Source: Paralithodes platypus (taxonomy: Eukaryota > Arthropoda > Malacostraca > Decapoda > Lithodidae). From it: a stretch of DNA of 64,000 nucleotides. The notes beneath the pieces were generated by a model. That model was not told where the DNA came from, did no database searches, and worked only from the letters and a program-made list of their open reading frames with translations. Positions 11,430-23,840 of this stretch are shown piece by piece (the stretch's first letter is position 1; each line of letters begins with the position of its first letter). The position numbers were made by a program, and so were the translations under genes. The DNA lies in contig CM064580.1 in the NCBI GenBank assembly GCA_032716605.1, positions 30,917,684 to 30,981,683 on the forward strand, in the 5' to 3' direction.

Positions 11430-12188
11430 ATGCATGTTTCAGCCTTTGATACCATTATAATTGTTATACTAGTGCCTCTGGGTCGAGAAAGGCCGCCCCC
11501 GTCTCTCAACCACCCGAGGGCGCCACCCACAGTGTCAACACCACCTAAGGCACCCTGTACCACAGGGGACAAAGAAAAACCCCGAAAACTACCTCCAACA
11601 TGGCGGGACGTGAGGAAGGCGCATCGGAGAGAAGCCACACCACCTTGCACTACTCCTGCACCTTTGGGAATCTTCCGAGGAACAGACAAAACCAGTGAAG
11701 TGCCCAGGATCCGGCTGACACCCCCAGAAAAAGGTACACTGCCCCAGGACCCCTGCAAAACCCCAAACACCTAAGGGAGATGGACATGGAAGTTGCCCCT
11801 ACCAGAGTGGATATGATCACAGAATTTCCCAGTGTTTTCAAATAAATTAGCATCCCCTGACCCAAAAAATAATACCGGGACCTGTGGCAATAGCTCCTCA
11901 CTTGGGCCAGTCACCCCTAAAAAATGCGCGGGAGAAGAAAACAAAGAAAACAACAAGAGGAAGAAGGAAGATGAGTTACCACAACAAACCCGGTTGGCTG
12001 AGAGCAAAGTGACGTCATCACCCTCACCATCCCTTTCATTGGCCAACCCCACAACAAAAATGGCCGCCGCTGGGGCGGGACCAGGGTATTGGACCCTAGA
12101 AGGACTGAAAAGAAGGGTCAAAGCCATACTGCTCGACCCCTCACCTCCAACAACCGGGTCCGAGGAAAACGGGCCTACTGTCACTTAA
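11430..12188 (+). pseudogene. Proline-rich ORF relic, unknown
   Basis: Two frames in the same phase (11430-11774 and 11832-12188) are separated by a stop. Between them another frame reads MDMEVAPTRVDMITEFPSVF, which suggests an older longer ORF with frameshifts. The peptide is Pro-, Thr- and Lys-rich, with a charged stretch (AGEENKENNKRKKEDELPQ) and a C-terminal YWTLEGLKRRVKAILL. No catalytic domain is recognisable. Base composition is more GC-rich than the AT-rich flanks. It could be an ORF1/gag-like remnant of a retroelement or a decayed exon; the antisense frames are weaker candidates. Function not assigned. Confidence 0.3.
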
Positions 12189-13264
12189 ACAAGGCCAAGG
12201 TGGCCTTTTTAAAATAAAATAACTCTGATATGTACCTTAACAATAAGATTGCCAAATAAGAACGCTGACTTTAGGTCGGCAGAACCAAAATTATAAACTT
12301 GTTGCCTTGCCAGGAGGTTTCTTGACAATCCTCCTTAGTGTTCATTTGACCGGCTTTGGTAACAAGGAAATTATTTAACCAGGAAAGAGGATCCTACTTG
12401 ATCTCCTGTTATCCCGGGTACAAACCTCATACCGGAGATAATAACTTAGCCCCGTCGATATATGAAAGTTAATACTTGTTAACTTCCCTCGTTTTAAAAC
12501 TAAAGGTCAATTTGCCCACAATCCAAACTCTATCTTAACATAATTCTCCCTTAACCATACCTTTTCGATTCTAAGTAACCACTCAGTTACTCGATTCGCG
12601 GATATTATTAAACCGGGAACTGCGGGAAGACTCTTAAGAGTTCCCCCGGCGGACTGCGGGAAGACTCTTAGGAGTCAGAGAAAAAAAACAAAAATGTTAA
12701 ACATCGACAAAAAAATATATATATATATATTTTTTTTTTGCCCTTGGGCCATGCAAAATATCACTCCTCTACCTCGCCTCCTTCCCCACTTTCCTCCCCT
12801 CCTTCAGTTATCACCTATTTTCCCTGTTATTCCCTTATTCTGAGGTATATTTTCGTGCTAACATTAGCGAGTTGCAAGCAGGGCATTGTCATCACTGTTA
12901 GCAAGCGAGTGCAAGAGAGAGAGAGAGAGTATCGATCGACAGTGTCTCTCCAGCCTTGGGGGAAATTGGCGGGAAAGGAGGTTGCCTCACCCATACATTA
13001 TGTAACTCCTGCCCTGTATCGCCGATTTTGACCATCCAAACGCTGTTTTCACTTGTTTTATTGTTGTAACAGGTTAATACCTTTATAATCAACCTATAAT
13101 AGGCGCATATGGATAATAAGTATTAATGCTATTTATGGTAAAATGAATATTTTAGTGATGGAAACAGCTCAAATACATGCGCACAGGCAGAGGTGTCTAA
13201 TTACCCCCATGCGCACTTCAGAGGTTAAGTGACTATTGCCTACCTACATGCACTTACACCTATA
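12189..13264. other. Unassigned non-coding stretch
   Basis: No supported gene. It contains a repeated block CTGCGGGAAGACTCTTA around 12620 and 12654, a short (TA)n/T run near 12714-12740, and a (GA)7 run near 12913. Confidence 0.5.
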
Positions 13265-13426
13265 AAATCAAGTTAGCTCGCCCCATCATTGTAAAACATA
13301 TTTATATAACTTGTACAAATCAAGTTAGCTCGCCCCTATCATTGTAAAACATATTTATATCACTTGTACAAATCAAGTTAGCTCGCCCCTATCATTGTAA
13401 AACATATTTATATCACTTGTACAAAT
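13265..13426. repeat. 53-bp tandem repeat, three units
   Basis: Three consecutive units of 52, 53 and 53 bp, starting AAATCAAGTTAGCTCG and ending ATCACTTGTAC. Units 2 and 3 are identical by eye. A fourth unit is started (AAATC) and abandoned. Confidence 0.95.
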
Positions 13427-14143
13427 CCGTTTTACAACTTAATTCCTACACATTTTATGCTTGCATTATTCCCCATTCACTGTTCATTTGACTCGTTCCC
13501 TCTTATCTTCTTTTATCCATAAACCCAGATCATAAATATTAACCTTAACTTTATTCCTAAATAATTTCCTTTGCTATACTTTGTTTGTCTGTAGCTCTGT
13601 ATCTAGCCGTCTTGTATATTTATTTTAGCATTTTGTGTTCCCATTCTTAGTGTTATTGTTGTATATAATTTGCCTATAAACTTATTTATTTGTCAAAGTC
13701 TGCGGGTCCTATGTTGACAGCAGAACTCAGAGATCTCAATAACGATTCACCTTCACTTGGGCAACAGAGTTCAATCTTGACCCGGTCCAGTGAAATATTC
13801 GGGAGCCTCAGTCTTAGCTATTAATAGTGTCTGAACTAAATAAATTTGTATGAATTGTTTTTGTGTGTCTGATTTATAAGACTTCCCTCTCGGAGAACAT
13901 AAATTCTTTCAGTATAATAATAATAATAATAATAATTCACATGTACTAATATTTTACATAGTTATACATTATATAATTATATATAATATATATGGTAATT
14001 ATTTTAATAATGTATAATATAGATAAGCATGATGAAGGAATAAGGGATATGATGTAAATAAAAATGATGGAGGAATGACTGATAATCTTCCTTTATCATC
14101 AATTATTACATATTATCCCTTATTACTTTAACATCCTTATGTA
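13427..14143. other. Unassigned AT-rich stretch with (AAT)n
   Basis: No gene seen. A short (AAT)7-8 tract lies at about 13915-13936. Confidence 0.5.
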
Positions 14144-14357
14144 CAGTCGCGCTAATAAGTGATGTCTCGGCACCAAGTATGTTTTGATCAATACTTCGTT
14201 TCAGCAATATCTAAGCTTCATTTCTTCATATCGAGTGAAATATTATACAATCATGTTCCTACACTTACCCACCCTATTCAGCATCTGACAGACATTAATA
14301 CAGCACAGAACAAGCCTAACGTAATGACAGCTGGGACATGACTTATTAGCGCGATCG
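14144..14357. mobile_element. Tc1/mariner-like MITE
   Basis: A 214-bp element with inverted ends CAGTCGCGCTAATAAGT and, on the other strand, CGATCGCGCTAATAAGT. It is flanked by TA at 14142-14143 and 14358-14359. The 60-codon frame inside has no transposase motif. TA target and CAGT-type ends fit Tc1/mariner mobilisation. Confidence 0.65.
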
Positions 14358-14359
14358 TA

Positions 14360-15177
14360 CATTATATGTTATTATAATGTATTTGTACATGTACATGTAT
14401 TTGTTGATTTCATTAATTGAGTTTAGAGGTGAAGTTGGTTGGTGAAAACACATAATCATTATTATGATAATTGTATATACTATTTATAATTATATAATTC
14501 ATAAATATGTAAAATATTAGTATATTCTACCTTTAATAAACATCAAAGAATTCAGCTGAGGACATTTGTAACATGATAATACCTACTCGTACTTTGTTGT
14601 ATGTGGTACTCTTTGCTAGTCTGATGTAAGTCATGGGTATTATTAGCGATTGGTAGTAATTAGTAGCGATTCGTCGGCCGAAAATGACCGTTGACATTCA
14701 TATTTTGAAACAAATAATGAATGTGTTGTAACGTGTAACAGATGCGTATCACAATCTTAACTATTCGTGCCTATTTGTAGCTATTCGTAAATGCTTCGGA
14801 ACTGAATGCGTGGCTATTTTTACAATGTTTGTCCTATCTGAATACTAATAAAGAATCTACAGTCATGGTTATTAATGCTGTCACTACATTTATATGTCAA
14901 GCTTAATCTGTCATTTGTATTTTGGCATTCAAAACGCGTCTAAACTAATGATCGTGGGAATAAAAATATAAATAAAAATGGTGCTTAAAGGTGGATTGAA
15001 ACAACAAATATTTCCTGCAAATATTACCCGCATCTCTGATCTTGAAGCTTCTGAAACTTATCTGCTTGAAATAATAGACTATAGTTGCCAAGACACCTAT
15101 ATAATAGTATAAAATTACTGCAAAAAAAAAAATTACGTATCGTAAGTTGCAGTAAAAAGCTGTCGTGTAACTCCACC
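14360..15177. other. Unassigned AT-rich stretch
   Basis: No gene, and no repeat that I could match elsewhere in the window. Confidence 0.5.
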
Positions 15178-15181
15178 TTAA

Positions 15182-15546
15182 GGGGAGGCAGACCGTTTTT
15201 TCTGGACCACCTTCTCCCTAATGTTTAGCCCCACTAGTTTTGAGATTGTAAGACGTTCGGCCCATTAGTTTGGCGATTTTAACACCTTTCGCCCCATTTC
15301 GTTGTCAATTTTAAGACCTTTCGTGCCATTTAGGTGTCGATTATTTCCTGGCGGGCGATAGCGAGCCTGCAATTTTAAGAGGAACCGGCCTTCGGCCGGG
15401 AATTTTTTCTACCAAAACATATACAAATTTATCTTGAAGGGGGATTTAGGTTTTTTTTTCTAAGCTTGATGGAGGTCTAGGGAGAAAACTCAAAAAAAAT
15501 ATATATAAAAATTAATTAATAGCCCAAACAAACGGTCTGCCTCCCC
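15182..15546 (+). mobile_element. TTAA MITE family 3, copy 1
   Basis: A 365-bp element with perfect 17-bp inverted ends (GGGGAGGCAGACCGTTT), flanked by TTAA at 15178-15181 and 15547-15550. It carries the internal palindrome CCGGCCTTCGGCCGG near 15386. A diverged reverse-oriented copy lies at ~59135-59469. Piggybac-type mobilisation is inferred from the target. Confidence 0.85.
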
Positions 15547-15550
15547 TTAA

Positions 15551-16974
15551 GCCTCCCAAGACATACAGCAGAGAGCAAAGTCGTAGTTCGTCCAAGGGAA
15601 ACATAAAAGGCCAAACAAAACAATGCCGCATAAAATTCTCCTCCCGGGCTGCACAATGACGCATAAATAACCCCAAAGCTATATGACCATGACACATAGT
15701 AACACGCCTGGGGTGCTGCACTAGCTTACCTGGCGTCTTAGGGGTTATTATAATTGTCTGTTTAATAATTATTGAAGGTTTTGATTTTTTTTTTTTTTGC
15801 CATTCTCGAGCCATGAATTTTTAGTGCCCCCACCACCACCCCGACATTTTTGTTTTATTAGAACCCCTTATAATTAATAATTGCCCCACAGATTCCATTC
15901 CCTTCAAGCTAACATTGTGCATTGGTAGATATACAATATATATATCAACACCAAAGGCTGGTTTCTTCTACTGACTCGCTATAGTTTTCCCAGAACAAAT
16001 GGACACCTGAATGGGTAGAAGCGTCTTATAATCATCAAACTAATGGAGTGAAACAGGGAATAACAAAAATATCCCACTCGCGACATTATAATGTGTGGTT
16101 ATAAATAACGGCATGTAATTGACGATTGTTCAAAAGCATTTATTGGCATAGAGTAGCAACGGCTTTCATATGGGAGGACTTTGTAAGTGTGTTATGATTG
16201 TTTCTATTTTTGCTTAATCATTTCGATACATATAATCTATAACTAGAATGTCGTTGGTGTTGCAGACGTTTAATTAATTATATAGACATATCTGATGACT
16301 ACATAGGAAATAATAAGGCTGAAGGTATCTTACAGACTCTTCTTAAGGTGAATACAAATGATGATGATATAAATCTTTATAAAATGTATAGATTATTACT
16401 TTACATAGATGGGCAGTAATGTATTTGATAAATATTTATATACATATTTAAATGCATACTGAATAATTATATTACCGTATATTTAATAAATTTATTTCAT
16501 GGTAGTTAAGTATTCCATCTCAATACATTCTGATGATGTATTTTGTAGATATAAATACATATTTCTTTCAATGCATTTTATATGCAGTTGCAAACACAAA
16601 ATTGTGCATTTGCAATTAACTCTCAACACATTGTACATGGAGAACTGCATTCATCGTAACATTTCCTATATATTCTAACATTCGTGTAAATCTGGAATCG
16701 ATTTAACTTGCCTGTCCAACCTCAAAGCCAAAATGAAGTACAACAAATTATCACACTGTCATCGTCATCTCTAATTGAATGTCCATTTTCTTTTGCAGGA
16801 TTGGTTGGAATATGAACTAGACGTTTTTAGTGAATTATTTGATAGCCATGCTTATATTGCAGGGATCCACAGAAGCCATGATAATCAATAGTGAGAGCAG
16901 TGAAACTACAGTAAATGTGAGCCCGCTAATTTTTATCATTGTTCAACTTTCTATCTTGTGGATGGAGGTCTGAT
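15551..16974. other. Unassigned AT-rich stretch
   Basis: Non-coding by inspection. Holds a T14 run at ~15786. No protein or RNA gene recognised. Confidence 0.5.
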
Positions 16975-17169
16975 TAAGAACATAAAAACATAAGAAAATG
17001 GGAGTCTGCGGGAAGCCGATTGGCCCACACAAGGCAGACCCCTCACACCCAACCCTAATTACAAGGCCTAATTATAGGCCTAGCTCACTAAAACCGTGAG
17101 GACCGACCTCACCGAAACGGTCAGAGGTCAGAAAACGGGGTCTGCAGAGTGCTGATTGGCCCACACCCG

Positions 17170-17935
17170 ACATATCCCCCTCATACCCAACCCATCTCGT
17201 CCATATGCCTATCTAATTGTATCTTAAAGCTCTCTATCGTTGTTGATCCCACTATAGCACTTGGTAGCCTATTCCACCTATCTACAAGTCTGTTACCAAA
17301 CCAAATTTGCCTATATCTTTTCTGAAACGAAATGTATCTAATTTGAAACCAATTGTTCGAGTTCTTGCGCTATTATTAAGCTTTAGTACATCTTTCATGT
17401 CCCCTTTATTTATCCCACTAACCCACTTGAACACCTCTATCATATCCCCTCCATCTCTACGGCTCTCTAACGAATGTAAGCCTAATTTCTTCAACCGTTC
17501 TTCATATGGGAGATTCTAATAATATGGATTTGTTTTGTCATTCTACGTTGTACTCTCTCCAGGGAATCTATGTCCATCCTGTAATAAGGTCACCAAAAAT
17601 GAACACAATAATCCATATGGGGTCTCACTAATGACAAGTAAAGTTTTAAGATAACATCTGCAGTTCTGTTACGAATTCACAGACTGCCACATGTGTTTGT
17701 AGTATTTCATTAATCGATTTTAGGAGTAGAGTTGGTTGTTGGATAGACCATAATAATTCACACTCTTAGAGATGAACTCGAGAATCCTGTTTGCCTTGTT
17801 ACGAACGCTTATACAATGTTTTCTAGGTTTCAAATCATTGCTAACTAACACACCTAGATCTTTCTCACAGTCTGAGTTTTCTAATTCCATATTAGCTAGT
17901 TTATATTTTTAATTTGTATTCATCTTCCTTATCTT
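17170..17935 (-). pseudogene. LINE RT C-terminal domain (CR1/L2-like)
   Basis: In minus-strand order: ENSDCEKDLGV, then a phrase resembling LVRPHLDYCVHFW after the thumb, then KLGLHSLESRRDGGDMIEVFKWVSGI and WNRLPSAIVGSTTIESF. These are standard landmarks of the region C-terminal to the RT palm in CR1/L2-type LINEs. The longest open piece is 17282-17494; stops and indels break the rest. The palm lies upstream on the far side of the MITE. The copy is dead. Confidence 0.7.
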
Positions 17936-17938
17936 TAA

Positions 17939-18625
17939 CCCATTGGCTGCGGGAGACGTTCCTGAATGCCATGGCAATTTACAGCAATTTACAGGTTTTT
18001 AAAGCCTCTAAAAGCCTGTAAAATCGAGTGCAAGGAAGCAGGACCACGACAGGCCATATGTCCTTCTCTCAGCCAGGCAGCTGAGGCATTGAGGGCTCTG
18101 AGTCAGAGTCTCGCGAGATATACAGTGCTGCCAAAGGCAAATGTAGCGAGACATTAGCGAGAATTGCTCATTTTAGCGAATGTCTATGGTAGCGCTGCGG
18201 GTGAACCCTGCGAGTTACGAAGATCGTTTTGGTGTCATTTTGAAGCTATTATCTTCTAGTTTTCGGCTGAATACATTTCATTATATTCAGATACTTTAAA
18301 TTTTAAAAAGACTTCCGTCTACGTATTGTGAAAAAAACGGTTATCCTCCGGTAAATTGCGGGGATGAGTGAGTGAAGTGAGAGAAAGTGAATTATATAAT
18401 GGATACATGTTTTTCATAATAAATGTTGCTAGCCCCAAACGCGCGAGAAACTGTGGCTTTCAACCATCCGACACATCTCCTTTTATTTATGTACATCAAA
18501 CATGTTAAATACAAATAATGTATATTTGTACACCCTACCATGGAAAGACTACAGACACAGCACTCCTGCCCGGGCCTCACTGCAATATGGCGGAAATAGG
18601 CGGAAATATGCCCGCACCGTAAGTG
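17939..18625 (+). mobile_element. TTAA MITE family 2, copy 2, nested in LINE
   Basis: A 687-bp insert beginning CCCATTGGCTGCGGGAG after TTAA 17935-17938 and ending CACCGTAAGTG before TTAA 18626-18629. Removing it rejoins the LINE palm (WQMHFNID) to the downstream domain. It shares CAATTTACAG, TAGCGCTGCGGGTGAA and TGAATACATTTCATT with copy 1 at 8313. It is younger than the host LINE. Confidence 0.8.
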
Positions 18626-20158
18626 TTAATACCATATGTCAATGTTAAAATGCATCTGCCAATTTACTGACAATTCGTGTAAGGTATCTAGATCCCTATG
18701 GAGGCACTCTATGTCGCTATCTGAATATATTTTTCTCCCCATTTTGGTATCGCCTGCAAATTTACTTATCCTATAAGATATACCTAAATCAAGGTCATTT
18801 ATGTATATAACAAACAAACGAGGACCTAATACAGATCCCTGGGGGACCCCACTTTTTACTGCTCCCCATTCTGACTGAACACCATTTATGCTGACTCTCT
18901 GCTTTCTACCAATTAGTCATGACCTAATCCATCCAAACAACGACCCACCTATTCCATGCGCCTCAACCTTTCTCATCAATCTCTTATGAGGGACTCTGTC
19001 GAAAGCTTTACTGAAATCTATGTATGTATGTATGTATATACTCAGGCCCAATCCCCACTTTTCCAAAAAAAAAATTGGGGGGGGGGGGGCTGAAAATCTG
19101 AGAATTTGAAAATAAACTTAAATCTACATATATTATATCATATGACTTGTCATTATCTACTGCTTCATATATACCTCTGAGAAAAAGCTAAGCAAATTAG
19201 TAAGGCAAGGACGTCCCTGAGTAAATCCATGCTGAAAAGAATTGATTAAGTTAAATGTTTGTAAGTGGTTTCTAATTTTCCTAGCAACAATTGACTTTCC
19301 TATGATTGATGTGTGACTAATGGGATGGTAATTGGATGATATTGATTTATCACCTATTTTGAACATCGGAACTACATTTGCAAGCTTCCAAGCTTCTGGA
19401 ACTAAACCTGTTTGTAATGACTTGTTAAGTAAAAATGTTAAGGGGTAACTTAACTACCCTCTGCAGTCTGCATTATTTTAATACTCTAGCATATACCTCA
19501 TCAGAACCAGGCGATTTCTGAGGTTTCAGTCTGTCAATTTCCTTTAGCACATAATTTCTACTTATAGTAACCGTACTTAGCATATTTTCTATACTATCGC
19601 TATATACCTTACAGACTTCTGGAAACTGTGCCAAATTTTAATTAGTGAAAACGGAAATAAAATTACTATTTAATGTACTTCACATTTCTAAATAATGTTC
19701 TGTCATTTCTCCTATCGAAGTTTTAAGGGGACCTATTACATCTCTAACTTTAGATTTATATAGTTGGTAAAAAGCTTTAGGGTTAATTTTTGAGTCGTTG
19801 GCTATCTTGATTTCCTAAATTCTTTTTGCTTTCCTAATTACCTTTTTGACCTGTCTTGACAGAGTCTGATATAGTAAATAAGTAGGTGATTTTCGCCTTC
19901 CTTAATTTTTCTATATATTCCTTTTTTTTCCCCTAGAAGATCTATTAGTTTATTATTCATCCATTTCGGTTGGTTCTGTGTCGATCTAAATCTTCTTTTG
20001 GGGACGTATTTATTTTGAGCATTGTGGAGTGAAGCAATAAACTGTTCATATGTAGCTGTCAAGTTTAACTCTGGCTTATCCTGACTTAATTGTTTAACCA
20101 TAGGGTCCACCCTAAAGGCTCTACTTAGTCCACCATAATCGGCATTTCTGAACAGCAA
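18626..20158 (-). pseudogene. LINE RT linker and palm (CR1/L2-like), inactive
   Basis: Minus-strand pieces in order: linker (LRNADYGGLSRAF-like text at 20158, NKYVPKRRF), RT motifs 0-2 (KIGDKSISSNYHPISHTSIIGKS, NSFQHGFTQGRPCLTNLL at ~19157-19366), motif A (IDFSKAFDRVPHKRL near 19000), motif B (SGVPQGSVLGP near 18840) and motif C. Motif C reads FAGDTK where the family has FADDTK, so the first catalytic Asp is lost. A (TATG)n and G-run insertion lies just before motif A, around 19020-19090. It cannot be functional. Confidence 0.75.
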
Positions 20159-20164
20159 CTATTG

Positions 20165-22010
20165 ACGATTAATGGTTAACTGTTAAGTCTAGGATCCTTC
20201 TGAAAGCTTTCAGAATGTTCCAGAAGCTTTTGATGGATTGTGATGTTTTAGGAATGTTTTGAGTGCTTCCAGATTCATCTAAATTTCTTAGGAATGTTAT
20301 GGAAGCTTTTGGATAGATCGTTATGTTTTAGGAATACTCCAAAAGCTTCCATAATGTTCGAAAAACTTACAACTGGATCTAAATGTTATAGGAAATTCTC
20401 AGAATGTTCCAATAGCTTTTGGATGGATTGTGATATTTTAAGAATCTTCCGGAACCTTCCGGAATGTTTCGGAAGCTAGCAGATAGATCTAAATGTTTTA
20501 GGAATGTTTCAAAAAATTCCAGAATATTCCAGAAACTCTTGGATGAATCCTGATGTTTTAGCAATCTTAATGTTTTAGGAATGTTTCAAAACCATCAATA
20601 ATTTTCCAGAAGTTTCCAGAATGTTCCATTGGCTTTCAGATGGACCCTTCTTGATTTATTAATGTTCTGGAAGCTTACAAAATGCTCCAGAAGCTCTTGG
20701 ATGGGTCATAATGTTATATAAATCTAAATGTTTTTGGAATGTTCTGGAAGCATCCAGAATGTTCCAGATGCTTCAAGATGGATCTAAATGTTTTATGAAT
20801 ATTCTGGAAGCTTTAAGATGGAACGTATTGTTTTAGGAATGTTTTGGATGATATGGATATTCTCAATTGTTCCGGGTGCTTTCAGATTGTTCTAGAAGCT
20901 TTCGGATGGATCGTGGATTGTGGTCATGGTGGCCCAGCGTGATTAGTCCCTTTATTGGGTGTGCTTGCTCTGGTATCGGGGGCTCAATCCCACACACCGG
21001 CAGGGAAAGTTCTCTCAAAAACCTTCCATGGCTGTGAAGACTAGGCTTGGACGAACCGTCACAGGGGACCCACAAAGTTTCCTGCCCACAGGCATTCTCG
21101 TTAGCAGCCAAGATCAGTCTGTTGATTCCTTATGATTAGATCTAGGTTAAGTTTGTGTATTTTCAGCCTCATTGGCTGCCGATATTGTATATTTTAGGAT
21201 CCATATAACTTTTATTGTTATTGGATCATTTATAAAGTTTCCAGAATGTTCCAGATGCTTTGGATGGATCATGATGTTTTAGGAAAATTCAGGAAACATC
21301 CAAAATGTTCCAGAACCATTCCGATGGATCGCGATGTCTTAGAAATATTATGGAAGATATGGATCTTGATGTTCTAGGAACGTTCTTGAAGCTTCCAGAA
21401 TGTTCCAGAAGCTTTCAAAAGGATTGTGATGTTTTAGGAATCTTCTGGAAGCTTCCAGAATGATCTTGAAGCTAGTTGATATATTCTGATATTAGGAATG
21501 TTCCAGAAGCAAAAAGTTGGACCTAAATGGTATAGGAATGTTCGGGAAAATTCCAGAATAATCCAGACGCTTGTTGATGGATTGTAATGTTTTAGGAATC
21601 TTCCAGAAGTATTCAGAATATTCTGAAAGCTTCCATATGGTTGAATCATTCTGGAAACTTCCAGAATATTCCATAAGTTTTCGGATGGATTGCTAGATCT
21701 TTTTTGGGAATGTTCTGGAATCATCCAGAATGTTCAAGAAGTCTTCTGATGGATCGTAATGTTTTTGGATTTTTCCGAAAGATATGGATCTTGACGTTCT
21801 ACGATCATTCTGGAAGTTCCAAAAATGTTCCAGAAGCTTTCAGATGAACTGCGATTCTTTAGGATTTTTCAGGAAGCCTCCAGATAGAACTAAATGTTTT
21901 AGAATGTTCTGGAAACTTCCAGAATGTACTAGAAGCTTTCGGATGGATCATGATACTTTAGGAACGTTTCGGAAGTGTCCATAACATTCTGGGAGGACTA
22001 TAACCTTTAA
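20165..22010. repeat. GAA/TTC tandem satellite (heat-shock-element-like array)
   Basis: Imperfect tandem units of roughly 55-80 bp with consensus phrases GATGTTTTAGGAATGTTC, GGAAGCTTCCAGAATGTTCC and AGAAGCTTTCGGATGGATC. Many units contain alternating GAA and TTC spaced by exactly 2 bp: seven in a row at 21378-21410, and five in a row at 20442-20464, 21438-21460, 21649-21671 and 21902-21924. That is the heat-shock element consensus. The array is interrupted at ~20925-21235 by a SINE-like insert. Confidence 0.85.
20927..21232 (+). mobile_element. Possible tRNA-derived SINE inside satellite
   Basis: The head has tRNA-like promoter boxes: A-box-like GTGGCCCAGCGTGATTAG near 20929 and B-box-like GGGGCTCAATCCC at 20978-20990. 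It is followed by non-satellite sequence to ~21232, where the GAA/TTC units resume. Clover-leaf pairing is poor and the 3' tail is not defined. Confidence 0.45.
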
Positions 22011-22695
22011 TAGTGAAATGTCTTCTACAACTGGATGTGGTGCAGTACAAAGGCAGCTGCAAGGCACCACCATGAAAGATCCTACAACACCGGATCTATT
22101 ATTTCACCTAGGAATACCAACTTAATCTATCACAACCGTGAAGATGACAAAGGCCTTGATTGGATCCTTCCTGCCATGAATCCGGCATCCCATAGACCAC
22201 TGAGTATATATATGCATATATATATATATTTATATATATATCGGGGAGGCGATAACACACTGGATAACGTTGTAGACTGCAGATCAAAAGAACCTCAGAA
22301 CGAGTCCAATGCCAAACGTCAGGGTTCTTTACGAAGTGATCGGATCGTTCCCGCTGTTCTACAAATAGCCTGGCTACCACGACATGTCAAGAAGAAAAAA
22401 AAACTATATTGTCACCAATTCATAGCATAGAAGATGCCCTACCATATTTCAAGATGCAGTAAACGACCTTATAGCTGCTTTCTCCTAATCAAGTGACGTG
22501 TATAAAGAAAAGGTGTCGCCATCTAGTGTGGCAGAAAGGAAGCAATCAAGACCTTGAAGCTCCACTGTTACCATCTAGTGCGACACAAAGGAAGCACCCA
22601 ACATCTCGAAGCTTCAATCGATAATCTCGGGGGGCCTCGTAAGAATTAGTCTACTGAACAGCCTACAGTCCCAAGGTTGAGACATAGGAAAAACA
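22011..22695. other. Unassigned stretch with short duplication
   Basis: No gene. Short (TA)n at ~22203-22240. A ~62-bp imperfect tandem pair shares CCATCTAGTG and AAAGGAAGCA at 22531-22560 and 22573-22600. Confidence 0.5.
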
Positions 22696-23016
<321 letters not shown>

Positions 23017-23454
23017 GAGAGAAAGAGATAAGGTGGGGGGTGGAAGGATGGGGGATGGGGAGAATTGAGGGGGGAATAAGTGGTTGGGTTGTGCAAGACA
23101 TTCTTTCATGCATGTGATGAGAGGTAAACAAACTAATTAGCATTGGGAACGGTTTAATGAAGAAAATAATGCTCTCTCAGATCTAATTTTCCGCGGATTT
23201 GTATTAGTATTAGGCCTATGTGGATCCTAAATTATTGTTATATTACTTCTGTCATGCCGAAAGTAGGAGCCCCCTACCATTATGAATATGAATGGTGCGA
23301 CCATAGTCTTGTACTGTACTATCTTGGTTACCATAGAAATGTAAATAAGAACATTTTGAGAGCAGTGAACGTAAATACCATACATATAATTACAAGAAGG
23401 GAAAGAGGGGGGGGGGGTGCTAAAGAGAGGACAGGGGTTTCCAGTACATTATAA
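23017..23454. other. Unassigned stretch
   Basis: Purine-rich start (GAGAGAAAGAG, then G-rich), otherwise no recognised feature up to the GGTCA element. Confidence 0.5.
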
Positions 23455-23840
23455 ATTATCAACTCTGCGAAGCAGAATGGTATCATGCACACAGATCCTG
23501 CCCGTATACTGTGCACCACCAGTCAGTTTGTCTGTCGTCCGTCGTTGGTCTGTCTGTCCGGAAACTCCTCCTAGACCGTTCAATGGATGCTCACCAAATT
23601 GCACAGGTATATCCATTTGGTCAAAGGTCAGTCAAAAAGGCATTTTCAATTTAACTTAAAGGTTAAAGTCAAAGGTCAAGGTTAAGAATAAGGACAATAT
23701 TTCATATTTTGTAGTTTTTACTCAAATGTCTTCATTTTCATCATACAAGTTACTGGTAACCTTGTTATCTTATTGACCAAACTTTAGATCAATATTATAA
23801 AGGGTAAGGTTAAAGGACAAAATACGTTTTGTATAACTTT
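23455..23840 (+). repeat. GGTCA-type repeat element, copy 2, left part
   Basis: Begins TTATCAACTCTGCGAAGCAG, matching the left edge at 42600. It continues with GTCCGTCGT-type and TAACTCCTCCTAGAC-type blocks and then AAAGGTCAAGG. It breaks off near 23840 where LINE sequence starts, and the family resumes at ~27498. Confidence 0.75.

Larger units (their letters stand above)
16975..20160 (-). mobile_element. CR1/L2-like LINE with nested MITE
   Basis: On the minus strand this runs from the pre-RT linker (near 20158) through the RT core to a C-terminal domain and a 3' UTR. The 3' UTR ends near 16975 in a TTCTTA/ATGTTTT-type tail. Sequence between 17939 and 18625 is an inserted TTAA MITE. The 5' end, including the endonuclease, is missing, and the copy abuts the GAA/TTC satellite at ~20165. 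The clade call rests on the C-terminal phrase order (WNRLPSAIVGSTT, then IQLDRHMD) and is only approximate. Confidence 0.7.

Noticed and set aside
13640..13830. Possible LTR end with primer-binding site (CTTGACCCGGTCC)
   Set aside because: No matching second LTR, ORF or terminal TG/CA found in the window.
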